A DNA stretch of 64,000 nt from Nageia nagi (taxonomy: Eukaryota > Pinophyta). The DNA lies in the NCBI GenBank assembly GCA_050084985.1, contig JBITNC010000001.1, positions 135,160,001 through 135,224,000 on the forward strand, in the 5' to 3' direction. This document shows, piece after piece, positions 1 to 13,127 of this stretch (positions within the stretch are counted from its first letter, which is position 1; every line of letters starts with the position of its first letter). The notes below the pieces were generated by a model that saw only the letters and a program-made list of their open reading frames with translations, had not been told where the DNA came from and ran no database searches. The position numbers and the translations under genes were made by a program.

Positions 1-1035
1 AATCTCAATCAACAACTTCCATCAATATGTCTTCATAAGGAGCAAGAGTGAACCTACCATATACACATGAAATAATGTAATGAAATTCTTATTTGTGCTT
101 ATATGTTGATGATATCATTTATATGGGTAGTTATTCAAATATGAATGCTGATTTCAAGAATGCTATGATCTAAGAGTTTAAAATGAAATATCTAGGCTTG
201 ATGCATTATTTTTTTGGTATGGAGGTGTATAAAAAAGAAGGTGAGATTTTTATTTTTCAAACTAAATATGTCCATGATATGTTGAAAATATTTGGCATGG
301 AGAATTTCAAAATAGTCCCAACACCAATAGCTCATGGTGAGTTATTTTGGAGGGATGATGAGGCTATAAAAGTTGATGTGATCACATGTAGAAGCATTGT
401 TAGGAGATTAATATTTATCAAAAATTCAATACCTGATACTGGTTATTCTATTTCAATTATATCAAGGCATATGAGTGATGCTTTTGAAATTCACTTCAAA
501 GCAACTAAAAGAATCCTGAGGTATGTGAAAGGTAAAACTTATTTTGGCATTCATTACTACAAGAATGATAAGGTAAAAATGGTTGGATTTAGTGATTTTG
601 ATTGGGAAAGAGATTTAGATGATAGAAAATCTACATGCAAAATTATTTCAGTCTTAGTCTAGGAATAATAACATGGATCTCTAAAAAACAAAGTAGAATT
701 GCTTTATCTTCTACAAAGGCTAAAGACATTGCAATTACAAGTGCTCATGCTTAAGCATTATCATTAAGAAAAGTTCTTGAAGAACTTGGTGAAAAAAATG
801 GTCCAACAATATTATTTTGTAATAAAAATAGTGCCATTCAATTGAAAAAGAACTTAGTCCATCATAATAGATTGAAACACTTTGACATGAAGTACCACTT
901 CATCAAGGATATGGTGGAGAAAATTTCACTAAGCTAAGACATTGTAACAACCTTGAAAATATTATTGATATTTTCACAAAAGGGGTCGTCAAAGCTCAAT
1001 TTTTGAAGATGAGGAACTCATTGGTGATCCCACTC
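1..1035 (+). pseudogene. pol: Ty1/copia reverse transcriptase-RNase H, decayed 3' part
   Basis: This is the C-terminal part of a copia polyprotein, cut by the window's left edge. The RT catalytic motif YVDD is read at 102-113. An in-frame TAA follows at 171-173, then an open stretch at 183-662 with the usual copia order: the LG-hYF-G-EV block, the TP block, a degraded RPD region, and the start of RNase H (KSTCK in place of the usual KSTSG). Past the stop near 662 the RNase H continues in fragments (WISKKQ, ALSS-KA, then a block like the copia HIDMKYHFI sequence near 870-905) to about 1030. Several stops lie at codons that are normally Gln. No function is expected. It is unrelated in detail to C1 and C2 further along, so it represents another copia lineage. 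Confidence 0.85.
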
Positions 1036-1040
1036 AATAT

Positions 1041-1070
1041 AAAATGGGATTATGTTGGAAATTGAGTCAA
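1041..1070 (+). other. Polypurine tract and start of copia 3' LTR
   Basis: A purine-rich stretch at 1041-1052 is followed at 1053 by TGTTGGAAATTGAG, a typical copia LTR start placed just after the end of RNase H. The other LTR lies outside the window, so the LTR's far end cannot be fixed. Confidence 0.6.
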
Positions 1071-1629
1071 CTTGACAAGACATTTCACCTTAATTATAGC
1101 ATTATACCCAAGTTATTGATAAAATACAATATTTTAGGGTGTTTCATTAGGAAACATAGGTGTGTTTTGTACCCAACATGTTTCACTTCTAGAATGTGGG
1201 GGTGTTTCTCAAGCATGGGTATTTTTCATCAAATCAAATACATTTTATTAGTGTTTTTGGTATTTTCCCAATTTTAGTGTGTTTTGATATTTTCTTGGAT
1301 TGTTTGACCAACATACATCATGTGGATTGTAGTTATAACCTTCAATAACTCATAGAATTATTTTGTAGTATTTTCATGAGTGATTCATAAGGATTTTACT
1401 TTGTTTTATAGCTGATTTGATAGATTATTCAAATAATGAGAATTCCATTTTCAAAATAATCATCTTTGTAATCTAGTTCTTTCATAGAATTATTAATATG
1501 TATTATTTCATTTGTTTAGTATATCAATGAGCATATTTCTCATAGAATTTAATGTTTACAATGCATAAAAATAATTTAGGCTATAAATAATGATTTTCAA
1601 TAAAGAAATACAATAAATAAAGAGCTATA

Positions 1630-1674
<45 letters not shown>

Positions 1675-3500
1675 ACACTTATCAAGGCTATTGAAATAAT
1701 ACCAAGAAAGTGTGTACTTTATGTGAGAAGAGTGAATCAATCCTCAAAATATATGGCATAATACTTAAAGTATTGTATTGGATATGGGATGAAGTGGTGA
1801 TAGATACTCAATGAACCAAATCTATGCTTAGCATCCTTCAAATTTGTAGCTTTGGATCACAAAGTAGAATGGTGTTGATATCATGTTCATAGTTCTTTCA
1901 CAACACATATGTCATTTGTTAAGTAAGATGAAATTAAGAGAAGATGATAACATGTAACATAAGCTCATGGAAAAAGAAATTTTAGATAGGTGGCATTGAG
2001 AGATATCGTAAGTGTAGTGTCATTTATGGAAAACCACCTACAAAAGAGATCTTATAGGTAATTTCAATCCACACTCCTCTATTTATGCTTGTAAGGATAT
2101 AAAAGGGAGTGAAGATTGAAATATAATAATATAATATAATCTTTGTAATATCAAGATATTTCTATATATAGTCATGATTCATAATAAAGCATTAAACTTA
2201 GCACATGCTATAATACTTGGTTAGCATATTAGCCTTGATTTATGTAATATTACTATTTATTCTTTTGAGGTGTCTAAATACAATTTATTAAATAATAAGA
2301 AATCATTTTTAGGAGTCTACAAACAACATTCTTTATATATATTAGTAATCTATTTCATTGAATAATTGATTATGTAACTGATTCAACTTAATGAAATTAT
2401 ATGATTATGGCTCATTGATTATGCTAATTTCATATATGCATTTTATTAATTTAGTTTCACTTTCAAATTTCAAGTTTTAATATTCTCAATTCTTCATTTG
2501 ATATTTCATATTTAATGCAATGAATGAATTCATTGAATTGAAAATATAAATGTAGAAGCTATTTTTATTTCTCAAAAATATTACTAGTTATATACTTGCC
2601 ATCCCCATGTTATTTTCATTCCATCCCTAGATATACATTTTTGAGTCCCCCCATAACCATGTCCTCAACCCAATGTAACCTTGGTATAAGGAGGATTGCA
2701 ATAAAGTAATTCCAATCTAAGTTTTAGGCATTTTTGGGGATATTGTACTATAATTGTATACATGATCAAAATGGCATATTACATTAGATATTTATATTGG
2801 TGTACTAAAAATGTTATAATATGTTTATTGAAAAGGGATTAAAACCTTGGGTTAATATGTAAGAAAGTTTTTTATTTGTTAGGTTAAAGATGTAACTAGA
2901 GATTTTCAACATGGTTGTTGGGTTAAAATCATATGGGTTGGTGTTTCTTATAATAGAATCAAGTTCATTGCTATTTTAGCTTTATTTTATTTATTGATTT
3001 TTTTGAATGATTAAGATTTTTATTCAAGTATAAATACCTTAATCATATAAAAAGTGAGTGTCCCACATTACACCCCAAATAATGTGTTAATTAACCATCA
3101 TAAATATCTCAAAACTAGAGTTTACTAAACCGCCTCAACATGTTGCAGGAAGAATAAACTATTAACAAATATTAAGCATAAATTAAATGCATAAAGTAAA
3201 TCAAATCATCAATATATATGAAGGATGAGAACTAGAAGCTCATTTGTAAAGATAAACTATAGGAATTAGTATCTGATAGGACAGGGGGAAGCAACTCCCA
3301 TGAATCACATGAATGATGTAAAACTTTCCTAGAGAAGTGCATGTGGGGATTTGACATGCACTCTTTCCATAACAAGGAAACATATCAAGCAGTGGAGGAT
3401 CGTATATGGAAAAGATAGATGGAGGGTCATGATTTATAGCCTAGGATGGAAACCTAGAAATGATAATAAGGAAAGAAGAATTCATATTCATTCCATATTA
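1071..3500. other. Gene-free AT-rich stretch, probably including a copia 3' LTR
   Basis: No reading frame here resembles a known protein. The left part should be the 3' LTR starting at 1053. A CA microsatellite lies at 1631-1672. The rest shows nothing I can support. Confidence 0.5.
1631..1672. repeat. TA/CA dinucleotide microsatellite
   Basis: A short TA run passes into an uninterrupted CA run of about 17 units. It is probably within the LTR that starts at 1053. Confidence 0.95.
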
Positions 3501-3540
3501 TGGTTGCATGCAAAAAGGATGATGGGCCAAAAGTAATTAG

Positions 3541-4905
3541 AACTATATATGGGGGAAGTGATGAGACATGACCAAATATTATGGTGTATATTGTGTAATG
3601 GGGGCATAGATGGGTTTGTGGATGCCATAAATGACCATAATCCTAATTGATTAAGATAAGTGGACACAACATGGAATGGAGGAAATGTGGTGGTATAAAG
3701 GTACCACTTTTCAATCAACCCAAAATTGATTGAAGTGGATACAAGTATGGTCAACTATGGCTCCCCCAGAGATAAATAAATCAACCTACCAATTGCCTTA
3801 ATCTAGTAACTTTGGAATGAGGTGGCTAAGGTAATAGTGTAATTTTTTACAATATAGGGTAGATACTTTGAACTCTTTGGGATCCATTTTGTACTATTGA
3901 ATCATTTTAAAGGATTGTATAGAATTTATATACAATTCAATGGACTTATACATTAGAAAGCATAAGGGAGTAGTGCCAATTCATCAAGTACTAATCAAAA
4001 TTCTGGTGGATTATGAAAGTACTAGTGCTAAAAGAGTGAAGCCTCTAATTCAATAGATGCTAGAACCCCTCTGGTTGAACCAACAACTATAGACTCTTAT
4101 AATAGTAGCTCAATGCTAAGGCCCTCCCCAACCAAGGAGCCTATCATAGCCTTGATTATTATCATTTATTCAAATTTGGAGGACTTAAATTTGGATGAGG
4201 GTGATAATGCATCTCCATCAAGAAGAGGTAAATTTATGGTGGATTTTGAAGATGAAGAAGAAGAGTTGGAGGAAGAGGCAATGCCCAATTAGGAAGTAAA
4301 ATAATAGTCTTCTCTAGATATGGGGGATGTGGAAGTAGATGAGTACACCCTTACAGGTCCCCTAAGCCAAAAGAATGAGGAGGATAATAAAGATCTCTAA
4401 GCTCCTATAGAGAAGTAGGATGAAAAGCAGTGGTCTCCTCTAGCTATAAGAGATCTAAATTCAAATGAAAACCCCACTATGGGTTAATAGAGCTAGTAGT
4501 ATGAGGCCACTAATGAATAACACTAGGCCTAATAGAAGGTTAGATTCAAGAGGGACTCTATTAGCCTAAGCAAGCTATAAAATCTTATCCCTAAGATGAA
4601 ATTCAAGAAAATCTATGGGAAATGAAGGCACTTTGAAGAATGGGGCCAAATTGGTTGGAGAGGAAAATAATGGAGGCAAGCTCATCTAGTTAAAATGGTA
4701 ATCAAGGCCATACAATATGTGTGGTATAACAAGTAGAAGCTATGTGGGGACTATTGGAAAGTAACTCTAGATTATACCCAGAAAGAAACCCCAATGGTCA
4801 TCCCAATTCAAAATTTAGATTGATTATCGAGTATGGAAATTGAACTCCTATGGGACTTTTTCAATAAGAAGGAATCAAACTTTGAGGTGGATTGAAGCTC
4901 AATGG
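3541..4905 (+). pseudogene. Decayed reading frame of unknown family
   Basis: I do not recognise this gene. One frame from about 3550 to 4020 reads as coherent protein (MRHDQILWC, GGIDGFVDAINDHNP, WNEVAKVIV, YFELFGIHFVLLNHFKGLYR) broken only by TAA, TAG or TGA codons, many where CAA, CAG or CGA would fit. After a gap, 4170-4560 holds an acidic stretch (EDEEEELEEEA), and 4600-4860 has KAIQYVWYNK and DYWKVTLDYTQKETP. The pattern is that of an old coding sequence eroded by C-to-T change. It could be a gag-like protein of a retroelement or a captured host gene. A plus-strand open frame at 5047-5412 has no similarity I can name and may be chance. Confidence 0.45.
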
Positions 4906-6759
4906 TGTATCCAGTGCATGGATGGTGTGATCAAGAATCGATAAAGAAGGATGATAGCCTATAGCTTGTAGGATTTTTTTAAACTATGAGGAACCTTTCT
5001 GATAATTTCTATTTCAAATGTAATACAATAGAATATCTATACACTTATGTGCATACAGGTTTTGGGGCCCTATTTTTTGGAAAATATACTTGTTTTACCC
5101 TTATCAAAAAAAATAAAATCATTAATATATGGGTGGAGTGATGGTTCTTGGATCCATAAGCTCCTCATTAGGTTTCCATACATTTTGAGGGATGATCATC
5201 AATCTAGTTTTAGGGATGTCATCATATACCTCATGGCAATTTGGACTAGACTATCTTGGAGTGAGGTACTTGATAACTATTTGGAAGGTATAATTTCATC
5301 CATAAACCACCACCATTGCATCATTAACTTCATTATTAGCATGATCACTCAAATCAATTCCACCTTCATTAATACCACTACTCTAACAATCATTCTGGTA
5401 GGAGGAGGTTAGATGATTTTCTCAACCAATTTCTTCTAAGTATTGTAACTCTATAGGAACTACAAATAAGTTGGGGTAAAATCCCATCCTCATGGGGGAG
5501 GGAGATGGTTCTATCGGGAATATGATCTCTCATGAGGCTCAAGATCAAGAGGAAATTTGCTAATAAAGCATGGAGCATTACCCCAATGATTAATAAGCTT
5601 ATGTAAGTGGTTGAATTATAGAGTCACTTTGGAAACTTGATCTTTAATCTTAAACCAAACATCATGGAAAATAATAAGACTATTAATAATTAAGAAATAT
5701 ACAGAAGGTGGTTTCTTTGAAAAAAAATCATTTCTATCTTTCTATATGTGAAACATGGTTCTGATTTGGAACATGTTCTAAAACTCTTTCAATATTTTTA
5801 TAAAAATATGGAGGATGTCCTAAGATATGATAGAGCTAACTTAAAGGCTATTTCATATATGGAATAAAGAATAGATCCATCCATTTCTAGAATTTTTGAG
5901 CTTTGATATAGAATAAAAGAGATGCATGGTCATTTATTTTACCCCATAAAAAGGAAAAGTGGTATTCTAAATTTCTAAGTTTGTAAGTGTTATTTTTTCA
6001 AAATAACACTCTAAAGGGGTAATATTCTTTATTCTTTCATTCATTTCCCTTCTATAATTACTGTTTGTTATTACCCTTCCTTTTTTAGTTGTAAATACTT
6101 GTACAAAATTCAGTCCTATGTCTACATTGAATATTTTTAGTCTTTTTCTTAAGAGTCTTGTATTATATGTACTCTTAGTTAGGCTATAGTCTTGTTTAAG
6201 GTATTTCTGGGTCCTAGTAGGTAATTTTAGGATGTATTCATATTATTGGGTCATATTCAACCACCATTTTGTTATAAGGCAGGTGTTGTTTGTACATAGT
6301 TTTCTAGGATATATGTATTAGTCATAGCCAGGTTAAGTTTGTAATTCATTCCCAAGAAATATTGTATATAGTATATTTATTCATCTAAGTAATTCCTAAG
6401 AAGTATTATACAGAGTCATATTTGGGATTGGTCAAGGTCTAATCTGAGTATTATTTTCAGGTATTATTATGTATAGTCTATTTTTTTAGGTCCTATCTTG
6501 AGTCTAGTTAGTTATGTTTTAACTTGTATAGTTTAGGAGTTATTGTTTCCATACCCTTTTGTACATAATAAATAGGCTAAGTCAAGTTTGAGACCTATCG
6601 CTAGTCTAGTTACTTAGGTTAGGTCTAACATAATTTGGGAGTTAATTTATGGGCCCTATTGTTTATAATTTTTAGTCCAAGAATTATTTTTGGGTCCTCT
6701 TATATATAAGTGTCAGTTTAAGTTAAGTCATGTAATAGGCGTTGTCAAGTTAACTAAGG
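4906..6759. other. No recognisable gene
   Basis: AT-rich sequence with short open frames (for example 5047-5412) that resemble nothing known to me. From about 6080 to 6740 phrases such as TAGGTC and AGTCTAGTTA recur loosely, without a fixed period. Confidence 0.4.
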
Positions 6760-7345
6760 CTCATGAAAATCCAATGGTGACATCATACTTTTTGGTGAAA
6801 ATCAACAGGCTCTAGATGGCTTAGTTAGCAAGAGATCTTGATAGTTTGTTATGATGGGAGATATTCATAACTCTATATTTAATAGACCCCACCACTTTTG
6901 ATTGATGATGTCATAGTTTTTGGAAGAAATCGATGGGTGATGTTTATGACTCCACATTTAACAAACCCCACCAATTTTTAGTGATGATGTCACAATTTTT
7001 TTTAAAAATGAATGGGTTCCAAATGTCTTAATTAGTGGGTTCCATGGCTTAGTTAATAGATGTTCCTGATAGTTCCTTAAGGTGAGATATTTTTATAACT
7101 TCATATTCAATAAACCTTGCTAGTTTTGAGCAATAACATCACATTTTTGAGGAGAAATCAGTGGGAGATGTTTATAACTCCATATTCAATAAACTCCACC
7201 AATTTTGAGTGATGAAATCATAATTTTTGGGATAAATCAATCAAAATTAGATAATATTCATTGTGGGATGTGTTCATAATATTATATTCAACAAACTCTA
7301 CCAATTTTAAGCAATGATATCACACTTTCTTGGAGAAATAAGCGA
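6760..7345. repeat. Degenerate interspersed repeat array, about five units
   Basis: A phrase close to TAACTCCATATTCAATAAAC, followed by CCACCAATTTT and then a TGATGTCACA-like block, recurs near 6870, 6950, 7098, 7171 and 7285. Spacing varies (about 75 to 150 bases), so units have been lost or expanded. No coding potential is seen. Confidence 0.65.
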
Positions 7346-7369
7346 GTGAAAAGCACCTCATGGTTCAAC

Positions 7370-8331
7370 AATACTCATCGATGTTCAACAAGACCTACTA
7401 GACATAAGTAAATACTTTAAGAGGATGTGAACACCTAGATCCACTTAATCAAGGGTATATAACACTTGATACTTTGTACACATATCAACTAAGAATCATT
7501 TCCATGTGACACTAGTAGTTCACTCAAGTTTGAATCATTATATCTTTCTTCACCCTTAGTATTCAACACTAGGACTGCAAATAAAAATATTTAATGGTTG
7601 CAAAGAGTTAGGTGGCCATAAACTATAGAGACAAGTAGATTGAATTATAATTATAGTGGTCCATACCTCATAAATGTAGCAATAGTCCTAGATGAACCAT
7701 GGTCAAAGATAAAATTGATGGAATACAACCCAATAGGTATGAGATTGGAGATCTATAGATTCCAAGAATCGACATTGCATATGGACCATGCTTCTTAATT
7801 ATTTGTAGTAAAATAATATTCTATAAATACTATAAATATCAAGTCTATAGGGTAGTTGTAGTTATTAATGGTGGACAATGACCCATTTTGTAAAAGCAAC
7901 ATTATAAATAGTAGACTCTTAGAGGTCCAAATGATCAAACATTTTAGCAAAGTTACTCAATGGATTTACTATTTTCATGTATGATAATGCAATGCTATGG
8001 TGTTTTTCCCTTTACATAGTGTGGCTATTATTTGGTTTTGTCATTGTTGTGCGTGAGGCTGTGTCTAAAGCTATGGATGTGTATTGCAAATATGAGACCC
8101 CAAGAATGAGTTAGTTTATCTATTCTTAATCTTGGCTATGGATTACTGTCTAAGTAGTTATTCTTGGGATAATCAATTGTTTATATTTTTATCTCTTTCT
8201 TACAACTTTCAACCTCTTTCATAGATGGAAACTAGACCATAACCCAAAGATTGAGTACAAGAACCTACAAATGCACTATCCCACCACCTTATACTCATTC
8301 AAACAACCCTATTGTTATTTAGAGTTACATG
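7370..8331. other. No recognisable gene
   Basis: AT-rich sequence between the degenerate repeats and the left end of gypsy A. I see no protein similarity or repeat structure in it. Confidence 0.4.
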
Positions 8332-8336
8332 TTCCT

Positions 8337-11300
8337 TGTAGTAATGCATCCAATAATTATCATCAATGAAAGCCCTAAATTTTTGACCTAATTTTTTTTT
8401 TATAAATGTAACACTCTAATGATCTAGGAATGAACCAAGTGATCCCACATGAGCTTGATATGCTAGTAGTTAGCTTAGCACTCACATGGCAAGATTAGTT
8501 AAGAACCTAGGGTAACATACCTTGATAATTTTTTTTGGTGTTCAATTTTCAACACTCACCCTATTGAAAAGATACCTCAAAAGTAACCTCACAATTCCTA
8601 TTCCACATCCCATGTGCAATTGGCTTTCTGATTATAGCGTAGTGGTTTTCTACTTAGGGCCCATAACATCTGAGAGATTGTACTTCCATTGAGTTAGTCA
8701 TCATCTTCTTATGATAAATCTTTATCTCATAGGTGCAATTAATTTATCCTAGGAAAGCTTCCTTATGAGTGGGTAGCATCGCCTATGGAATAATCATCAT
8801 ACCCCTATCTACTAACTACAAGTGATATGACTACTAGTTACCCTCACTCAATAATAGTAGTTTTCTCGATTACTATCCCCACCTGACTCACCCATCAAGG
8901 AATATGAGTACTAACTTACCCATAACTATTAGCTAGTCCCACCATGTGGTTTGGTATCCCTATACCCATGACATGGGGAGCCATGGATATTAAACAGTAT
9001 ACTTGAGTGGTTGTTTAGTCTAATCTATTTTTAAATATGTTGAAAAAAAGAACCATCTATGTCATACTGACCATAAACTAATGTTTTTGATAGTGAAGTG
9101 GTACAAGACAAGTTCTAAGGTTTAACACCATTCATTTTTGTTGAAATTTTTGATTATAGGCTTACTTAGAAAGTCACATGTTTTCTTATTTATCCCTTAT
9201 GCATTGTATCATGTATACAAATCCACTTTTTAAAGGATCTCCTGAATACATAAAGTAATAAGTTGTGAGGAAATATCTAGCCACTTTTGCTACAAAAGTA
9301 ATGTAGCTCTATATGGTCTTCACACAAATAATATTCCTTTTGCTTATTGTCTAACAAGGTAGGTTTATTTGGCAAAGATTCTTCACTATTTTCCTTGCGT
9401 TCATTCAAAAAGAGTCTCAAATGATTCCATTTATCTCATAGGGTCCCATTGATATCTAATTTGATCCCAAGAGTCCCTAAAATATCTCAAGTGTTAAACT
9501 CATTTACTTCGTCAATTGTATTACCCATTAATCATTTTTATGAAAGAAATAGTAATTCCTACTCCTAGTAATCTATATAATCAATACTAATTGTAGTATT
9601 TGATAATCATAATTAAAAGAAATCTCATTAAATCATAGTACTAATATTTTTTTAAAATTATATAAATAAAAAATAATCTACAATATTCATTAATTAATAC
9701 CTAACATAATCCATCTATGAAATGTATGAAAAAATTTACTTTCATAAACTTCGAAGCTTCCATAATTTATTACAAGTAGAGATCATGCATTATACAAAAG
9801 TAATTCAAATATAATACAACTCATTTAATCGCTAATGAGCTTTTTAACAAATCATACTATTTCATATCCAATGAATTTGTAATTCAAGTTTGTTCATGTC
9901 ATATGGTTTTGACCATTGTATCAACCTTCGAACATCTCCATCAATCATCATGTGATGAGCATTGAACATCCCCTTGGAGCTTGGTTGTGGATTGAGTACT
10001 AGGAGGAAGGAGGATCAAGACAACCCTTTTAAAACTTGACCAATATGCAAATGAATTTAACTATAGACCTTAGGAGAAATCATTTCCTTTCCTTGGTCAA
10101 TGTATATTAATCCAGCATTTATTTACCCTATAATTAATCCATGTTAAATAATTAAATTATTCACAATAAGGTCTTGGATACCTTAATAATTAATTTATGT
10201 AATTGGTACCACTTGAATTATTTTACTAAACATTATACAAATATCATAATCTCAAAACCATAGTTCATTCAATATAAGATTCTAAATATTTCTTGAATTA
10301 CTTATTAAAAATATTAAACATAAATTATCATTTCATTAGATACTAATTAGTTTAATTGAAAAACTTAGATAATGACAAGTAAACATATTTTTATTAATTC
10401 ATATTTTCCTACTTTCACATAAATTTGACAATATTTCTTTACTAAGATGATAAACATCATATTAAGATTTTAATAAAATTCATTTCAAAATAAATTCATT
10501 AAACTCTAACTTGGGAGAAATATTTGACTAGTTTTTTTAAAATATAATAAAATACATGATACAATTTGTACATAAAATTTTTCACTTCTACATCTAAATA
10601 AAAAGAGAATAACAAAAGAAAATTCCATTTCTTTACTTTTTAAAGAAAAAGAAATGGTAACAATATTTAAATAAAAGAACCATTATGTCTCTTCAAATGG
10701 TTCAACACTTCTAACAATAATTAATTCTATGAAGCTTTACCAAACATTATGATAAACATCATATTGAATATCTCAAAATAGGGCTACCTTAATTAGGCAA
10801 AAAAAATGTAAAAAAATGCAGCTTGTTGAAGAGGAAAGAGAGACTTCTTTTTTTCAAGTAACTTTGCACCAAGCTTGAGAATAACCAAAAGAAAATGAAA
10901 ATACCAAGAGATAAATAGGTAGGATTTTCTAAAGCTCTACTCTTTTATTTATAGTTAAATGGGCTCAAATGTGTCCAAATGGATGTCTCCTCACACTCTC
11001 AATAATTTTGGGTTAGGTTTGCTTAAAGTTGGAAATGATGGTAATGGCATTTAATACTTTGGAATCTTTTTCATTAGCTGACAATTTAGTGTCAACTCTT
11101 ATCCATACCTAACACAAAAATACAAAATTAAATAGGGTCATTACTCTATTATTTTCTTAGCTATTAAATATTATGTAATACCACAAGGAGACCTTAGTCT
11201 CTATCTAATAGTGGTTTTACTATTAACCCTATGTGGCAATAATATGTACACTCATATTCAAATTTTACCTTATTAAATTTATTTTTCTAACCTTATAATA

Positions 11301-11785
11301 ATTTTAAAAATTTATCTAAATATATATCCCTTTTCTTCCTCTATTTAAAAATTTAAATTTAAAAAATACCAAATAAGGTAAAACACATCTTTACCTACAA
11401 CAGTCACCTCATCTTGCAAAGTGAGGTTAATCCACACATTTTTGCAAACATATTTTCATCAAGACATTGACAATCATAACAATTCTCTTGTATGTATCTA
11501 CATGATTTACGATGTCATAGGATGTATCAATGAATCAACACCAATCATTTCCTCCTATTACCCTTCTGTTCTCATCACTAATTCACCTTTGGTCCATAGG
11601 GTCTTTAGGTTGCTTCTCCACTTTATGACTTATGTCAAAACATCTCAAAGCTAGTATCAAATTGTCATAAATGATACATATTCTCATATCAAACTTGTCA
11701 TTACCATAGTATTATACAAACATTCATTCAAATCCTTGATGGTACTCAAGGTCAAACGATGTATTGGGGTGGGTTGTGACATACA
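8337..11785 (-). repeat. Left LTR of gypsy A (3' LTR in element sense)
   Basis: About 3.45 kb, non-coding. It matches, segment by segment, 15961-16577 joined to 28202-31044. In element sense it starts TGTATGTCACAACCC right after the polypurine tract. Open frames in it, such as 11421-11654, are chance frames, since the other LTR copy does not keep them. Confidence 0.88.
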
Positions 11786-11802
11786 CCCCCCCTTAAAAAG
11801 GA
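11786..11802 (-). other. Polypurine tract of gypsy A
   Basis: Read on the minus strand this is a purine run with seven or more G directly before the LTR start TGTATGTC. This is the plus-strand DNA priming site expected there. Confidence 0.8.
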
Positions 11803-11889
11803 ACACAGTCCTTTGTGTTCTTACAAATATAAATTATAAATATTTTACAAACTTATTTAGATAAATAAATATTGAAATTATCTTTTCAT

Positions 11890-12205
11890 ACTAGTTGCAT
11901 CTTCCCATGTAGGAGATGACTTAGAGTATTTATCCCATTGGACTAGACATTCATTAATTTCTTTATTTCTTATATTCTTAGTCCTAAAAGCTAAGATCTT
12001 GATAGGGAGTATTTCAATAGCATGAGGGTCCAACATCTACAATTTAGGGTAATTCAAAACATGAGAAGGGTTAGAAATATATTTTCATAACAAGGATACA
12101 TGAAAGACATCGAAACTTAATGGCAAGGCAAGTTTGTAGGCTATTAGACTCTTCTTTTCTACAATTTCTAAAGGACCAACAAATTGAGGATCCAAAAATG
12201 ACTAT
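11890..12205 (-). pseudogene. pol: Gypsy A integrase C-terminus and chromodomain
   Basis: On the minus strand about 12195-12090 reads FVGPLEIVEKKSLIAYKLAL and then FDVFHVSLL, the conserved gypsy integrase C-terminal block. About 12010-11895 ends with VQWDKYSKSSPTWED, the core of a retroelement chromodomain (W, then the TWE signature). Stops and a frame change lie between the two. Chromodomains of this group are known to steer integration to modified histones; here it is only a relic. It joins almost directly to the integrase N-terminal part, see the next entry. Confidence 0.75.
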
Positions 12206-12493
12206 GAAATCCATTCAAATCACTTGCCACTTTTGTGTCAATATATCATGGGGATACAAATATCTACTTGAATGCTGATGTTTTGCTTTCACTTTCTAAT
12301 ATTTGAAGCATTTTTCCACAAATTCTACTATATCCTTCTTCATTCCATCCCAATAGAAATTATTTTTTAAGTATTCTTGCATCTTTGTACCTCTTGTATG
12401 TGTTGCATATGGAGGATGATGGGCTTCTTGGATGATTAAATTTCTTAAATCTCCTTTTTTTGGGATGATTAATCTATCTCTAAAATACAACAT
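12200..12493 (-). pseudogene. pol: Gypsy A integrase N-terminal zinc-binding domain
   Basis: The frame 12493-12296 (65 aa) is the H2C2 domain of a gypsy integrase: EAHHPPYATHTRGTKM carries the two His, and the F-W-GM-KDI block is followed by one Cys (EKCFKY). It continues to the start of the catalytic core (QKWQVI, stop, MDFI, near 12228-12202). There the protein jumps straight to the C-terminal DPQFVGPLEIV block. The catalytic core, with its acidic triad, is therefore missing. Confidence 0.8.
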
Positions 12494-12599
12494 TCCATCT
12501 TTTTTAGCAAAGTTTTGTGATGAATGATTATTTTTTCTATTATTTATTTAATGTATTTACAATACGAATCCTCTTGTTGTAATATTCTCACTTGATCAA

Positions 12600-13073
12600 A
12601 CAAGTCGAACTAACTTCTTGTCATGGCATTTACGTGTCTTCTTTGACTTAATGTATCTACCACCTTATTTTTTTTACCTTTGATACACTTAATACAAAAA
12701 TCATATTCAATGAGGAATTCCATCCATCACCTTTATCTAGCATTTAAATTAGTTTGAGTGAACAAGTATTTCAAACTTTGATGATTCGTTTCCAATCTAT
12801 AAGGTTTTCCTAACAAATAATATCTCTACATCTTTAGTGCATGCACTATAGCTGCTAGCTCAAGATCATGTGTAGCATAATTAAACTCATGTAATTTAAC
12901 TTTCTAGACTCATATGCTACAAGATTTCCATTTTGTGATAGTACTCCACCTAAACCTTCTAATGATCCATCTGTACACACTACAAAATCACTGTATGGGT
13001 TAGGGATAGTGAGAACTGATGCAAAGGTAAGCTTTTCCTTTAGAGTTGTGAAAGCTTTTTTGCACTTCTTCAT
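12600..13073 (-). pseudogene. pol: Gypsy A RNase H domain
   Basis: The minus-strand frame 13073-12855 has KKAFTTLKEKLTFASVL and then DFVVCTDGSLEGLGGVLSQ, the connection and RNase H start with the catalytic Asp in CTDGS. After a frame change it continues as THDLELAAIVHALKMWRYYL, HQSLKYLFTQ, and IKGKKNKVVDTLSQR to about 12630. The order and spacing are those of gypsy RNase H. Several frameshifts make it non-functional. Confidence 0.8.
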
Positions 13074-13127
13074 CTAGTTAAACACTCTAATTTTCTTCTA
13101 AAAATTGGTGATAGGATTTGCTATCTT

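Noticed and set aside
1044-1277. Open frame of 77 codons as a gene
   Set aside because: It overlaps the polypurine tract and LTR start and has no protein similarity.
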